From: Hemileia vastatrix
Lineage: Eukaryota > Basidiomycota > Pucciniomycetes > Pucciniales > Zaghouaniaceae
Direction of reading: 5' to 3'
DNA length: 64,000 bases
NCBI GenBank assembly: GCA_030280995.1
Contig: JASXTE010000016.1
Span: 25,815,501-25,879,500, forward strand
The position numbers and the translations under genes are program-made. The notes below the pieces were generated by a model. It was not told the origin of the DNA. It did no database searches and was given only the letters and a program-made list of their open reading frames with translations. Numbering within the stretch: the first letter of the stretch is position 1; each line of letters opens with the position of its first letter. Shown here piece by piece: positions 10,574 to 21,471 of this stretch.

Positions 10574-12341
10574 CAAGTTCTCCTCCACCATAAAAGGGTT
10601 CTCTCATTAATATTCTTAATTTCCTATCCTTTGGCAATTTCTCAGCTGAAAAAATGTTAGATGACCAAGATTCCTGCATTCAATCCATGCAAATAGCTAC
10701 CTCTCAATCACCCAAATCCATTCCTTCCACCTTCAATCAAGCCATGAAATCTCCTGAAGCATCTTCCTGGAAGACTGCTTGTGAACAAGAAATAAAAAAT
10801 ATGTCACACCTCAATGTATGGTCAGAAGTCACTCCACCCCCTCATGCCACTCCCTTAAAAGGAAAATGGGTTTTTGCACTTAAAAACTCTCCAAATAGTC
10901 CTTCCATAAAATTCAAAGCTCTTTTCGTAGCTAAAGGATTCAAGAAGCGAGAGGAAATTGACTACAAAGATACTTTTTCCACCACATCAACATTTGCTTC
11001 TCAAAGGATTCTACTCACTCTAGCAGAAATGTATGGCTGGAAGGTACAATCTTTTGATGTTACAGCTTCTTATCTTCACAGCAAGGTAGATGAAGACTTA
11101 TGGATCAACCCACCTCCTGGCATGACGGTTACTAAACCAGGTAATGTATTCAAACTCCATAAAGCGCTTTATGGAACCAAACAGGCAGCTTGCTGCTGGT
11201 GGCTCCATATAGCCGATAAACTCAAATCCCTGGGTTTTGTTGCCAGCCAGTATGATACTAGTCTTTATATTCTCAAAGATACAATATCAACTGGTGTAGT
11301 GTGGCTCCACGTGGAGGACAGTGTGGTAACAGGTAGCAATGATAATGTCTTACAGAAGTTAGAGATGGGGCTAAATGGGGGGCTGGAGGTGAAATGGTCA
11401 GAGGGTTTAGATAGTATAGTGGGGATGAAGGTAAAGAGGGTTGAACAGGGTTTTGAGTTGGACTTCCATAGGCTTATTGATAAACTTCTAAAGGATCACA
11501 ATCCTGGTGGACTCAAATGCAAAACACCATTACCAATGACTTGAAATCTCTCCTCTGCTGATCCAAATGATATTGGTGTCAATCCTAAAAATTACTTGTC
11601 CATTATTGGCAGCCTTAACTATATAGCAATATCTAGTTGCCCGGACATTTCATATGGGGTCAATTTTCTTGTTCAATTTTTTTCAAAACCTCTAGATACT
11701 AATTGGCTAGCTCTTCATCCCTTACTGAGATATTTTCAAGATACTTGTGACCTGAAGTTACATCTATATCCTACGTCAACCCATAAAACAGTTATTGACA
11801 CCTACTCCGATGCATCATGGGGAGGCAAATGGTCAAGATCTACAAGTGGCCACATTGTATATCTTAACGGATGTCCAATCCTTTGTTCTTCTAAAAAATA
11901 AACAACAGTAGCAGATTCTACATGGTTTTCTGGATGCATTGCTATGTGTCTAGCTACCAAAGAAAGCTTGTGGATACGCAACTTGCTCACAGAAATTTGT
12001 GGGCCAATGGGCAGTGTAAGATTACATTGTGACAACAAAAGCTCTGTGGCATCTGCAAAAAACAATCCTTCCAATAAGCACACTCCACATTCCGACAGAT
12101 ACTTCTTCTTAGTTAATAAACAACTGTATAAAGGGAATATGACTTTAGAATGGGTATCTAGTGAAGAACAATACGCTGATCTCTTGACAAAAATTGTTGG
12201 TCCTGCTCTTACTGTAGACAAGCGACATCATCTGGGAGTTACTAAGTTTCTTTTTGTTCTATTTTCTTTTCCTCAATTTTATCATGTTTTACTGGGTAAC
12301 TATACTGGCTTTATAATTATTTTCATTTTTGTCACGGTGGC
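10574..12341 (+). pseudogene. Copia C reverse transcriptase and RNase H
   Basis: The ORF at 10654-11544 contains most of RT: GKWVFALKNSP, FKALFVAKGFKKREEIDYKD, VQSFDVTASYLHSKVDEDLW and KLHKALYGTKQAACCWWLHI. At 11305-11320 the motif is WLHVEDS, with Asp-to-Glu in the usual VDD, probably inactivating. Stops at 11542 and 11899 interrupt it. The region YIAISSCPDISYGVNFLVQFF leads to RNase H with DTYSDASWGGKWSRSTSGH (Asp), ATKESLWIRNLLTEI and LRLHCDNKSSV-like residues near 12020-12050. ADLLTKIVGPAL near 12175 is the usual C-terminal copia motif. Confidence 0.87.
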
Positions 12342-12356
12342 AGCAAAGTGGGGGGC
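12342..12356 (+). other. Copia C polypurine tract
   Basis: AGCAAAGTGGGGGGC abuts the 3' LTR, whose first bases are TGTTGTGTAC. It is the expected plus-strand primer. Copia B has the same kind of tract (AAGTGGGGGGGA) at 13173-13184. Confidence 0.85.
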
Positions 12357-12474
12357 TGTTGTGTACATAGTCATAAGCATACTTAGCTACCACGTGATTG
12401 ATTGTATATAGACTGTAGTTTGCGCATCTGACTAACTCCAATTCTTCTTGGTGTCTGTTACTGACGCACAACTA
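12357..12474 (+). repeat. Copia C 3' LTR (118 bp)
   Basis: It starts TGTTGTGTACATAGTC and ends GACGCACAACTA before GAGAG. It is the same length as the 5' LTR, with differences mainly at C/T and G/A positions. Confidence 0.93.
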
Positions 12475-12479
12475 GAGAG

Positions 12480-12728
12480 TGTAGAAATGTCTGCTAAATA
12501 TTGCATTGATATGTCATTAGGATTGTGATTGGTTTGTTTCTCCATTTGATCTGTTACAGAGTTAAAGGTAGAGTTAGAAAGTGCTAGATTAGACAGTAGG
12601 GAAGTAGAATTTGAGTGAAGAGAATATAATGATGCATTCAAGTGGTGTGTCTGAGTTCCTAAAGAGACATGTGTAATATTGTCTATCTGTGCGACAATTA
12701 TGTGTAATTGAAGCAGATGTTTGTACAT
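12480..12728 (-). pseudogene. Copia D gag N-terminal fragment, displaced by copia C
   Basis: The minus-strand ORF contains MEKQTNHNPNDISMQYLAD, with a plausible start ATG ending at 12545. It ends ISTL just before the copia C junction; on the other side (7584 down) the sequence continues LPILKSNDLKVAVLELKG, as expected for one gag. The frame is off by two bases at the junction, so a small indel or imprecise duplication is present. Upstream ORF sequence (from MYKHLLQL at 12728) is probably leader. Confidence 0.6.
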
Positions 12729-13057
12729 AAATATCCTTTGTTACTATCATTTCTGTTTGAATAAATTATCATTCTATGTCAGCAACTCACACTGAGTGGA
12801 TGAGCATTGTAAAGTCACCTGTAGTTTAGGTAATACCCTTGTACAGTACTTTAGGTATGTGCAAATACTATTGAAGTCCTTTAGACTAATACCTGATACA
12901 TTAAGATGTGGTAAGGAGATTGGTTTTTACATTTTATTCTTTTTGTGGTTATCATGATAACTTTGTATATAAGTCCCGAAATCACAAGTGAAGCCAAAAT
13001 CATTACTGTTGTCATCAGTTATTTTTTGTTTGAGTGATGTCAAGGGTTCTAGAACTG
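12729..13057. other. Non-coding stretch between copia D leader and copia B LTR
   Basis: No gene is visible. A TATA-like TGTATATAAG lies near 12964, and the stretch could hold the 5' LTR or leader of copia D. I could not match it to the suspected copia D 3' LTR at 2436-3112. Confidence 0.35.
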
Positions 13058-13172
13058 TAGCATGGTGTCAGCCTGTAGAACTCCTGAAAGAACCAGAGAA
13101 CAGGGGACGCTGCAACTACAGACTATATACATTTGCACACATAACTAAGTACATAGTCCTAGTGACTTAACA
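13058..13172 (-). repeat. Copia B 3' LTR (115 bp)
   Basis: It is homologous to the copia A LTR at 2323-2435. In sense it starts TGTTAAGTCACTAGGAC after the G-run and ends at CCATGCTA. Confidence 0.85.
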
Positions 13173-13184
13173 TCCCCCCCACTT
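13173..13184 (-). other. Copia B polypurine tract
   Basis: The sense strand reads AAGTGGGGGGGA directly before the LTR start TGTTAAG. It is the same type of tract as in copia C. Confidence 0.8.
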
Positions 13185-14433
13185 AGTTATGAAACACATT
13201 GCTGATATCCCCCCATGCAAATATAACCAACTCCAAAATGAAAAAAGGAAATAAAATGAAATGAGAAAAGGAAAAAAAAGGAAATTAGAAAGAGAAGAGT
13301 AATATAACCCCATCACCACACACATACATCCTTCCTTCTTAGCATTGTTAGAGATGGGCCCAGTGATTTTGTGAGTATATCTGCCCGCATTTGAGCAGTG
13401 GGAACCCATTCCAACGTTGCTTTTTTTTAGAAAGAGTTGTTCATTCACAATATAAAAACACCTATCCACATTCCATGTCCTCTTGTTGCTAGGGTTATCT
13501 TTCGCATTTGCAATAGCTCCTTTGTTGTCACAGAAGTTCTTGATAGGGGGGATATCAGGAAAGATATCTTTGAGCAAGTTTGAGATCCAAATTGCGTCTT
13601 TCATACCACTACCAAGTGCCACATATTCAGCAGTGCATGATTAATCACTTACTGTCAACTGGTGTCTTGATGTTCATACAATTGGGCAAGAGTTAAGGAG
13701 TGGCAGGTGTCCACTTTGAGCTCTTGAGAATTCTTTGTTATTCCAAGTGGAATCAGAAAAATATAGGAGTTCAAGTGGTGAGTTACAGTCAGGGTGAATG
13801 TGAAGACAAAGGGTGGCGGTGTGCTGGACATATCTAAGAAGGTGATTGAGAGCAATCCAGTGGGTGGCAGTAGGTTTGGCAGAGAAGTGTGCCAGAAAAT
13901 TGACTGGTAAAGATAGATCTGGTCTAGTTGAAACTGCCACATAACTGAGAGCACCTAGAATAAAGAGATATTTAGTTGTCTCTATAGCTACCTCTTTGTC
14001 CTTTGCAGTGGTGATTTCCAAATTTTTTGGTAGGGGATATCTTGTGGTCAGGCCAGAGGGGTTATGAGTCTGTAGAATCTTGTCAATGAGCTGAAAATTG
14101 TGCAGATCAAAACCTTCTGGAACTTCTTTGATAAAGACACCTACTATACCATCAACATTATCATTCCACTTCACCTTCAAACTACCATCCAAACCATCTT
14201 CCAAACCCTCTAACACCTCCTCACTACTACCAGTAACTATACCATCATCAACATGTATCCATATCACACCCAAGAAATCCTTCTTCCTAAGAACATAGAA
14301 AATTTTATCATAATGACTTGCCTTATACCCCAGAGAATCCAATTTGCTGGCTATATGAAGCCACCAGCATCTTGCCACTTGCTTGGTACCATAGAGGGCT
14401 TTCTTTAAGCGTAGTACATCTCCAACATCATGT
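13185..14433 (-). pseudogene. Copia B reverse transcriptase (C-terminal part) and RNase H
   Basis: After the solo LTR the sense strand resumes HDVGDVLRLKKALYGTKQ and ARCWWLHIASKLDSLGYK. At about 14240-14256 it reads IWIHVDDGIVTGS, so both catalytic aspartates of the YVDD box are present, the only visible intact RT box in the window. Then come LGALSYVAVSTRPDLSLPVN, FSDSTWNNKEFSRAQSGH (RNase H) and KDAIWISNLLKDIFPDIPPI, followed by FCDNKGAIANAKDNPSNKRT near 13480-13530. Stops near 13640 and 13390 break the frame. Confidence 0.83.
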
Positions 14434-15568
14434 TGTGGTAGCCTAAAGTTTAGTATGGCACCTAAATACGTAAATGGAGTTATTACGGTGTGCAATACTG
14501 GTGCTATTATTTTTTATAAAAGGGTTTTATTTAATTTATTTGAGTTTTAAATATGAAGAAATTGGTCAAAAGCAAATTCCTACGCGAAAACAATTTATTT
14601 TACAGAGAAAACTTATTTTTTACGGTCTGAAAAATTTATAAGTATCAAGTTGAGTCACTCAAGATCCTTGGGAAATTTTCCCAGAATTTTACTATTTTTC
14701 TTATATTTTTAAATGAATTTTAAAGTTTTATAGAAATATTTACATTTTTAGACAATATTTAACTTTGATAAATTTTCACGGGGTTATTAGAGCTGCGCAG
14801 GATACGAAAATTTGTTGGAAATGTAAAAGGAAAGTGCCTCTATCATGTGTAATTTTTCTAGATTTTATATTATAGTTTTAAAGGTTCTAATTGAGTCAGG
14901 AGGTCCGGACGGACTCCATTTGGACTCCATTTGGACTCCGGACAAGCTCCATACGGGCTCCAGATGGGCTCTGGCTGAGCTCTGGAGGTGAAAACTTAGG
15001 CATGTGACTAGTTATACTTAAGAGCCTCTCAGACTCGAAATTGGGATCATCTTACAATCATCATACATCATACAGCTTAATCTTTAACCACCACAGTCTC
15101 ATTTTTTATTACTCAACAAATTAAACAAATTTGTAATACCCTTATAACTTTATATTTTAAATATAACATCTTAGAAATACTACTCAACAATTTAAATCAC
15201 ACTTCATAGAGGGTATCTTTAGAAAGGTCTTCATCACTGGGACTTGATTATTGCTGTCTCATAAAAATTCAAATTATTATAAAAATATAAAAGTCAATCT
15301 TTTCAGATCTTTCACTGGTACACCTTAATTGTTGTTATCAGTATTTCTTTTCTCAACAGCCACAATCATTAAATCTCAATATGCGTTAAATTTTCAAGAG
15401 TTTCAGTATTAATTTTTCATCTGATCTAAATAGACTGGGTAGCTTAGCGATTTAGAACACCTACTTTGTTATTTTTGTTGGAAGGATGGGGTTTTCCACT
15501 AAATCCACATATCTCCTCCGGATTCTGCTTACAGCAAGGCAACTGTAAGAGTTTACCATACCATAACG
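14434..15568 (-). repeat. Solo gypsy LTR (E2/E3 type) inside copia B RT
   Basis: This 1135-bp segment is homologous over its full length to the LTRs of E2 (54997-56100) and E3 (60176-61314), but lies in the opposite chromosomal direction. On the plus strand it runs from TGTGGTAGCCTAAAG to TTACCATACCATAACG. No internal gypsy sequence is attached. It splits the RT between RPPEGYQL (right side) and HDVGDVLRL (left side). A 5-bp duplication is not evident (CATGT against TAGCT). Confidence 0.88.
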
Positions 15569-15919
15569 TAGCTGGTAACCTTCAGGAGGACGTACCCAAA
15601 TTAATTCATCAATTGGACTGTGAAGGTAAGCAGCGGTGACATAAAAAGATTTTACAGGCCATTTGTGATAAGCTGCTAAAGTGAGAAGAATGCGTTATGA
15701 AGAAAAAGTGGCAGTTGGTGCAAAGGTGTCAGTAAAATCTATACCATACTGTTGTAAAAAACCTTTTGCTACATATTGTGCCTTGTAGGTTAGAGTTTTG
15801 GAAGAAGGATTTTTTATTGTGAAGACCCATTTTGCATTGGTGAGCTTGGCGCCAGGGGGAAGCTTTTCTTCATACCACACATCCATATCTTTCATGTTTA
15901 GTAGTTCCCTTTCGCATGC
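15569..15919 (-). pseudogene. Copia B reverse transcriptase N-terminal part
   Basis: The sense strand reads MKDMDVWYEEKLPPGAKLTN, AKWVFTIKNPSSKTLTYKAQ, YVAKGFLQQYGIDFTDTFAP, ATFSSH, then AAYLHSPIDELIWVRPPEGY up to the solo LTR junction. The catalytic box lies on the other side of the insertion. One in-frame stop precedes the block at about 15918. Confidence 0.82.
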
Positions 15920-16953
15920 TTAGTCCCACTTGCCGCTGTCAGGTGAGATCATAGCTTGCAGATGCATTATGGGAATAATGGATGATTGGGACAAACCTTT
16001 TTTAACAGTATCACATACAGATTTTTCCTGAGAGATAAGAGTTTCCTCATCCTTGAAATCACCTAGTTTCATATTATTGAGTATATGAGAAAGAGATCCT
16101 TTGGATGGTGGCGGTTGATAAGAAGTGTTGTGAGCAGGCAGTCGGTCACCAGGGAAAACAGCCATTGCAGGTTCAAAAAAGGAGTTTGATTCTGGGTGCC
16201 AAAAAATCCAACCTGCATTATTCAAAGAATAACCTATACACTTACAAATCAAAGCTCGTTGGTCCAGTTTACGTCTAGTTTCTTTGTGGATATCGACAAA
16301 AGCTGTTTCACCAAATATTCTGAGGTTTGATTAAGTTAGGTCACAATTGTACATGTGCTTCAGAGGAGTTTTGTCACCAGTCTTGACCTTGGGGAGCAGG
16401 TTGTGAACATTAGCTGCCCTTTTTTAAGCTAGTCCCCAGAAAAATTCAGGTAGCTCACTTGCTAGTAAGATTGTCCTTTCAATGTCACCAACAGTTCTGT
16501 TGAAACATTCAGCTTATCCATTTTGTTCATGATGATGAGGACAGGTGCTCTCATGAGTAGCGCCAATGTCAGCCAGGATCTGAGCCATCTGTTAATTTGC
16601 ATTTCCCCCCCATTGGTTCTTAATTCTTGTAATTTCTTACCAGTAACATTTTCTAGCTTTTTATAAAAGGTGAAAAAAGCAGTTGTGGCCTCAGATTTGT
16701 AATTGAGAAAAAATACCTTACCATAGGAAGTGGAACTTTCTCTAAACATTGCCGCCCATCTTGCCCCATTAACAGTGGGATCCATAGGACCAACCAGGTC
16801 TCCAGCAATAAGGCTCATCATTGATTCTGGTGTTGATTCCCATGTTGCTGATGTTTTCCTTGTACTTTTTTCTATTAGGCAATTTTCACAGTCAATCTTA
16901 CCTGGTGGAATAGAGAGGGGCAAGCCAGCACCAATTCCAGCTCTGATGATAGT
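15920..16953 (-). pseudogene. Copia B integrase
   Basis: From 16923 down: MPLSIPPGKIDCENCLIEKS (zinc-binding CxxC), SLIAGDLVGPMDPTVNGARW (first Asp), KLQELRTNGGEMQI (second catalytic Asp changed to Asn), then a frame-shifted EQNG-AECFNRTVGDIERTI block near 16480-16540 keeping the Glu. The tail (ICKCIGYSLNNAGWIFWHPE) lies at 16180-16252. Stops and two frameshifts are present. The Asp-to-Asn change alone should prevent strand transfer. Confidence 0.82.
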
Positions 16954-17723
16954 TCAAATTGTGTTTTCACTGGTTAGGCCAAGCCTTCTATGCCAGTCCA
17001 TGAGGGAACCTTTTGCAGCAGGGGGTCGATTGATGGTTTCATTCTTTTTAACAGTATGAATGAGGGAAGGATTCGAGGGAAAATGATAAGAGGAAACATT
17101 TTGATTGCAGTCACTAGACCTAATTACATCTAAAATCCATCTTCTCCTTGTACTTTTCAACCACCCTGTCATAATCAGTTCATCTTTAAAATAAATCCCT
17201 AAATTTTTGTCTTCAGAACATAAATCAAAACAAAAAACCATTTTCCACTAAATCTATGAGAGAAATAATAGTAGTTCTAACTTCTAGACAGTAAAAAACA
17301 TTGGTAATAGTAACAACTTTCCCATCTCCTTTTATTTTCAGGTCCCCTATTCCAGTGATAAATGAGGAAGGACAGTTAGTTTCTACTTTGATAGGGATTT
17401 GAATTTTTAAGAGGTCTGAAAGTTTTGAGAAGGCTCACATTGCCAGTGACATGATGGGTGGCACCAGAATCCAATATTGCCACGTTCCCGGCAAGCGCTT
17501 CAAGTGACCATTCTGCACTGTTCAGATCAATTTGTTCGAACTGTTCATACAGAGCCTCCACATTTTCTTCAAAGATAGTGACCTCATCTGCTTCAATTTG
17601 TACATCTATTGCTCTAATTTGTCTGCATTGTGGTCTTTTGTAAGGGATGTATATTGGTTTGCTTTTTGCATTTGGGTCAGAGGCAAGGGTTGTAGCATGC
17701 TCTCTCATGAGGTAGAGCCTCAC
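16954..17723 (-). pseudogene. Copia B protease and GAG-pre-integrase
   Basis: AILDSGATHHVTGNVSLLKT at about 17420-17480 is an intact aspartic protease active site. The ITGIGDLKI and FYC blocks follow with a frame change near 17376. SLMDWHRRLGLTSENTI near 16954-17010 is the GAG-pre-integrase domain (usual LGH reads LGL). Copy A has lost the catalytic Asp here, so the two copies decayed independently. Confidence 0.82.
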
Positions 17724-18420
17724 AGAAAAGGTGGATGAGTTAAGGTTTTAAGGACAGTGGGTCAATAAATGAGCTGTTGATTTGCATTCATGGAATTGTC
17801 TTTGAAAACCAGGGGGTCTGTAAGATTCAGTTTGATGTTGTGGATTAGTCGCCTCATTAAAGATGGGTTCAGCAGATAAAGAAGTAGCAAGAGTTGTTGT
17901 GACAGATTCTCTATCCACCCTATTTTGAGTCAAAGATGGAATGAGTTGGAAGAAATCTTCAAAAGTGACTGATTTTTAGTCAGCACAAATTTCCAGAGCA
18001 ACACAGAGATCAATGTATAGGTCCTTAAGGGATGAAGGTAATAAGGCGTGAGACATTAGTGCTTTAAATACCTTTTGATCAAAAGTGCTTCCTTGACGTT
18101 CAATTGCTTCAAAATACTTGTTGAACGCCTCTAGATACTCACTGTGGGATGTGAACTGTGTTTGTTTCAGATTGATGAAATTGCATATGGCGGTCATTCT
18201 AGAAGTATGGTTAGATCTAGTGAACTTGTTGATGATATCAAGATGAGTTTGGCGGGCATTCCAGTCTGTCAATATTTCATGCCAAAGATTATGAGAAATG
18301 GAGTTGTCACGCTCCACATGACACTTGAGGCAAAAGCAGCTCATTAAATCAATAAAAAATAGGTCTAAATCCATATTCAAAGCGCAGAAAGCGATTCTAC
18401 ATAGCAACTGCAACTTTCCT
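17724..18420 (-). pseudogene. Copia B gag, N-terminally truncated
   Basis: The ORF down from 18413 reads LDLFFIDLMSCFCLKCHVER, NLWHEILTDWNARQTHLDII, then AFNKYFEAIERQGSTFDQKV and KALMSHALLPSSLKDLYIDL, matching copy A. The knuckle near 17770-17810 reads FHECKSTAHLLTHC: the first Cys is Phe, so the CCHC is broken. Coding similarity to copy A stops at about 18410-18420. Confidence 0.8.
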
Positions 18421-19176
18421 TTGTGTACTCACTATTCAACCACGCTAATATAAACTGTAAATCTATATTAGTTAATCTATCAATAGTGTGTTTAGTCTTT
18501 TCCTTGATAAAAAACGCACAGCGCAACAGTCAATGCAATATTCCACTAAAAGGTTTATTAAGTGGCTGTGGGTTATTAACAGGTGTAGTGAGCATGGACG
18601 GGATGGTTAGTGGAGGGTCAAAGGGTTAACGGATGTAAGTGAGGAGGGTTCAGGTGTAACGGGTGTATTTTCAGAGGTCTATGGTGTGCATAATGATGGA
18701 TGGGTATGAGGTCAATGCAAGGAGGAGTAGTGGATATAAAAGGGATTGGATTTTTATTCGACATTCTTTAGAATTAAATTATAAAACATATATATAGTTA
18801 ATAGTGGTAAAGCTTCAGGTTAAATCATTATTATTGTACATTTCCTTATTTTCTCAGTAATAATTTCTAAAACTTAAATCTTTGATTATTGAGTTTACAA
18901 CCCTTTGTGAGATCCTAAGAATATTTATATTACCTTTAAATTATATTGAGATTCTTATCAAACATATCTCAAAGAAGCAGCTCTTCCTTTGAATCACTTC
19001 TACAAATATTTCCTCTGTACTTTGAAGAAGTTTCTAAACTCCTCCCTCCATCTCACTTCCAGGAACACCCTTGACCTTGTGCGTAGGTTTTCTGGTGGCA
19101 GTATAATTTAATTCTCCATATTTTCCATTCTTTGCACTACTACGTCCTTTTCCAGGTGTTTTTAAATTCTTTAAAA
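18421..19176 (+). other. Putative 5' LTR and leader of G+
   Basis: The segment starts TGTGTACTCAC where copia B gag similarity ends, and stops at the G+ gag start. A TGGTGGCAG at about 19091 could begin a primer-binding site, making an LTR of about 670 bp. No second LTR copy is available to confirm this, and no gene is visible. Confidence 0.4.
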
Positions 19177-20369
19177 ATGGCACCTGTTCAACAAACTCCT
19201 CCTACGGGCGCTACTACTAGGGTTTGCGCCAGAGGCAGTCCATCAGCCACATAGCCTGTTTCCCGCACTCACACCCTAGAACCTCTCAAACTTAGGGAAC
19301 AGGAACACTCAGTCCAATCTGTGGAAGACATCCCCCAGGATTTTGATGACTCTAGCGATGAAGAAGAAGGAGAGGATATGATGCATGAGGCACCATCTTC
19401 CCCTGCTACTCACCCTTCTGGTCAACCTTTGGAACCTGGACCATCTAATTCTCTAGAAGACTTCATGAGACTTTTAATGAAAACACTTTCAAATCCAACT
19501 TCTTTGGAGGGATCAAAATTCAAAACTCCTTCCATGAAATCTCCTGACAAATTTGATGGAGAACACCCAGACAGATCGCGCCCCTTCTTGCAAACCTGCA
19601 AGCTCCTGTTCCATAACGACCCTCAAACCCTTCAATAATGAACAATCAAAGGTTTTTTACGATTCTTCATTCCTAGCGGGTAAAGCAGCCAGATGGTTTG
19701 AACCTTATCTTCTCATGCTCTCTTTGACAGAAACCCACTTACTTATAAATAACTGGGAAAAGTTTGAAGACCAACTTTTTACATTTTTTGGTGACCCTAA
19801 TGAAACTGACAACATGGAAATTGAACTTGATTTCCTCCGCATGAGTGATAATGGTAAAGCCTCCGAATATATCTCAAATTTCAGAACACTTCAAACTAGA
19901 GTAGGTTGGAATGATGCTGCCCTCAAATATCATTTCAAAAAGGGACTTCCTTTAAGGATTCTGGATCAATTTAATCTTCATGGTCAGAGGATGACTACCT
20001 TAATGGAGTTAATGGATCGAACCCTCAAACTCGACAGCGTTTACCAAGGACAACTACAACATTGTTGATATGCCAACAAATCTCAAGGCCAAAATTTTAA
20101 ATCGGGACATTCTTCACACCCACAGCCAACTCAATCCTCCTCAACTTAATCCAAACACAATAAGGGAAAGGAAAAACCTTGACCAAAAAGCTCGACCCCA
20201 GGCAATATCAGTAAGGTATTGGATCCAAAGGGGGGACTTAGAGAAGCTGAGAGGAAGATATAAGCAGATAATGGGCTATGTATGTATTGTGGGGTTAAGC
20301 ACAAGCTAGAATATTGTTTGAAGTTGAAGGAAAGAGAAGGTACTAGTTAAAGGTCAAAAAACTAGTAGA
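19177..20369 (+). pseudogene. G+ gag
   Basis: A likely start is ATG at 19177 (MAPVQQTPPTGATT). An acidic low-complexity part (DDSSDEEEGEDMM) follows, then the retrotransposon gag domain: SPDKFDGEHPDRSRPFLQTC, KAARWFEPYLLM, FEDQLFTFFGDPNETDNMEI and NFRTLQTRVGWNDAALKYHF. A knuckle CMYCGVKHKLEYC at about 20278-20316 has CX2CX3HX4C, one residue short of canonical. Stops at 19252, 19636 and 20066, with frame changes between ORFs, show decay. Gag would package the element RNA in the cytoplasm. Confidence 0.83.
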
Positions 20370-21160
20370 TAGTTTACTTGTGTGCAAAGCAAACTATCTT
20401 ATCTCTCCCAGTGCACATAACCACCATGTCTTAAGGACTGGAGTTGCCTTAAACTGCTTGAGATTCATTCTTTTTAAAGAGGATACCCCCTTCAATTGTC
20501 TCATAGACTCTGGAGCTTCAATTTCTTTTGTCAGTTTATCTTTTGCCAAGAAGCTAAGGCTTGAAATTCACAGATATTGACCAAACTCCAATTTATTTGG
20601 TCCAATCAGAGGAACCCAAATATTGGGTAAGTAAGAAAGTCTTATGGGTTTTCAACTTTCCAAATTTTCCCCCCTTTGAGTGGAAATTAACAGTCTTGGA
20701 CGCCCCAAGAATGGACAATACCATTCTTGGCCATGAATTTTTAACGCATTGGAATCCTGAAATTTATTGGTCACGGGGATTGATCACCCCACATTCTAAG
20801 TATATTTATGATTCTTCAATGCAGGTCAATAGGGAGTTAAACAACCCACCTGAAAGTGTCCTTCTAGAGGAAAAATCTCTGCCAGATGACTTTCAAGCAT
20901 CTGATCTTTCCCTAAATGAGCAATTGGCTAACCCTTCTAGCTTGATAATTTCATTTGAAGAGAATTTAAATTGCCTCAAAGTAGTTGAATTATGCTCTCT
21001 CAATTCTGGTCTTCCCTTGACAGATTCTCTCAAAGAAGATGAGGACAACCAAATCAGCGTTGAAGCCATTAAATCTACTCTACTTGAAATCTATCACAAT
21101 TTCCTTGATGTTTTCTCAATCTGCAAGGCCGATAAGTTACTACCTCATTGACCCTATGAC
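20370..21160 (+). pseudogene. G+ aspartic protease and linker to RT
   Basis: FNCLIDSGASISFVSLSFAK at about 20493-20552 is a retropepsin active site with Asp-Ser-Gly intact. A one-base frame change near 20570 moves the reading to the ORF from 20561. That ORF contains the second half of the fold (DNTILGHEFLTHWNPEIYW) and an acidic linker ending NFLDVFSICKADKLLPH before RT. The domain is the usual gypsy protease that matures Gag-Pol. Confidence 0.8.
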
Positions 21161-21471
21161 CATCAAATAGAGTTAATAGGTCCAGTACCTCCGGCAGGTC
21201 CTGTCTATTCTTTGTCAAAGGACAAATCTCAAGTTCTTTGAGACTACATTGGAGAGAATGTAGCCAAAGGTTTCATCAGAGCCAGTAAATATCCAACCAG
21301 CTCCCCTGTTCTTTTTGTAAAGAAAAAGGATGGTAGCCTTATGTTGTGTGTTGAATATGGAAAGCTCAACACAGTCACTAAGAAAAATGAATATCCTGTT
21401 CCCCCCATGTTATTGCTTCTTACCCTTTTCAATGGTGCTGATTTCTTATCTAAAATTGATCTTAGAGGGGC
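21161..21471 (+). pseudogene. G+ reverse transcriptase, first half
   Basis: RT fingers and palm sequence is visible: PAGPVYSLSKDKSQVL, YIGENVAKGFIRASKYPTSS, PVLFVKKKDGSLMLCVEYGK, LNTVTKKNEYPVPPMLLLLT and FLSKIDLRG. The KIDLRGAY palm motif is interrupted exactly after Gly-Ala by the E0 LTR at 21472. A stop at 21239 is present. Confidence 0.85.

Larger units (their letters stand above)
7585..12474 (+). mobile_element. Ty1/copia LTR retrotransposon copy C, complete, nested in copia D
   Basis: Two 118-bp LTRs (7585-7702 and 12357-12474) bound a 4.65-kb interior with PBS, gag, protease, integrase, RT, RNase H and PPT in order. The 5-bp target duplication GAGAG is at 7580-7584 and 12475-12479. It interrupts the gag of copia D, so it is the younger element. 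Coding frames carry scattered stops and a changed RT active site, so it is defective despite being full length. Confidence 0.93.
13058..18420 (-). mobile_element. Ty1/copia retrotransposon copy B (same family as A)
   Basis: In sense order from 18420 down the element has truncated gag, zinc knuckle, protease, integrase, RT N-terminal part, an inserted gypsy solo LTR (14434-15568), the rest of RT, RNase H, PPT and a 115-bp 3' LTR. The gag N-terminus stops near 18420, where the plus-strand gypsy G+ appears to begin. The missing 5' end would then lie beyond G+, outside the window. Confidence 0.87.

Noticed and set aside
12729..13057. 5' LTR of copia D
   Set aside because: No convincing similarity to the suspected 3' LTR at 2436-3112 could be found by eye.
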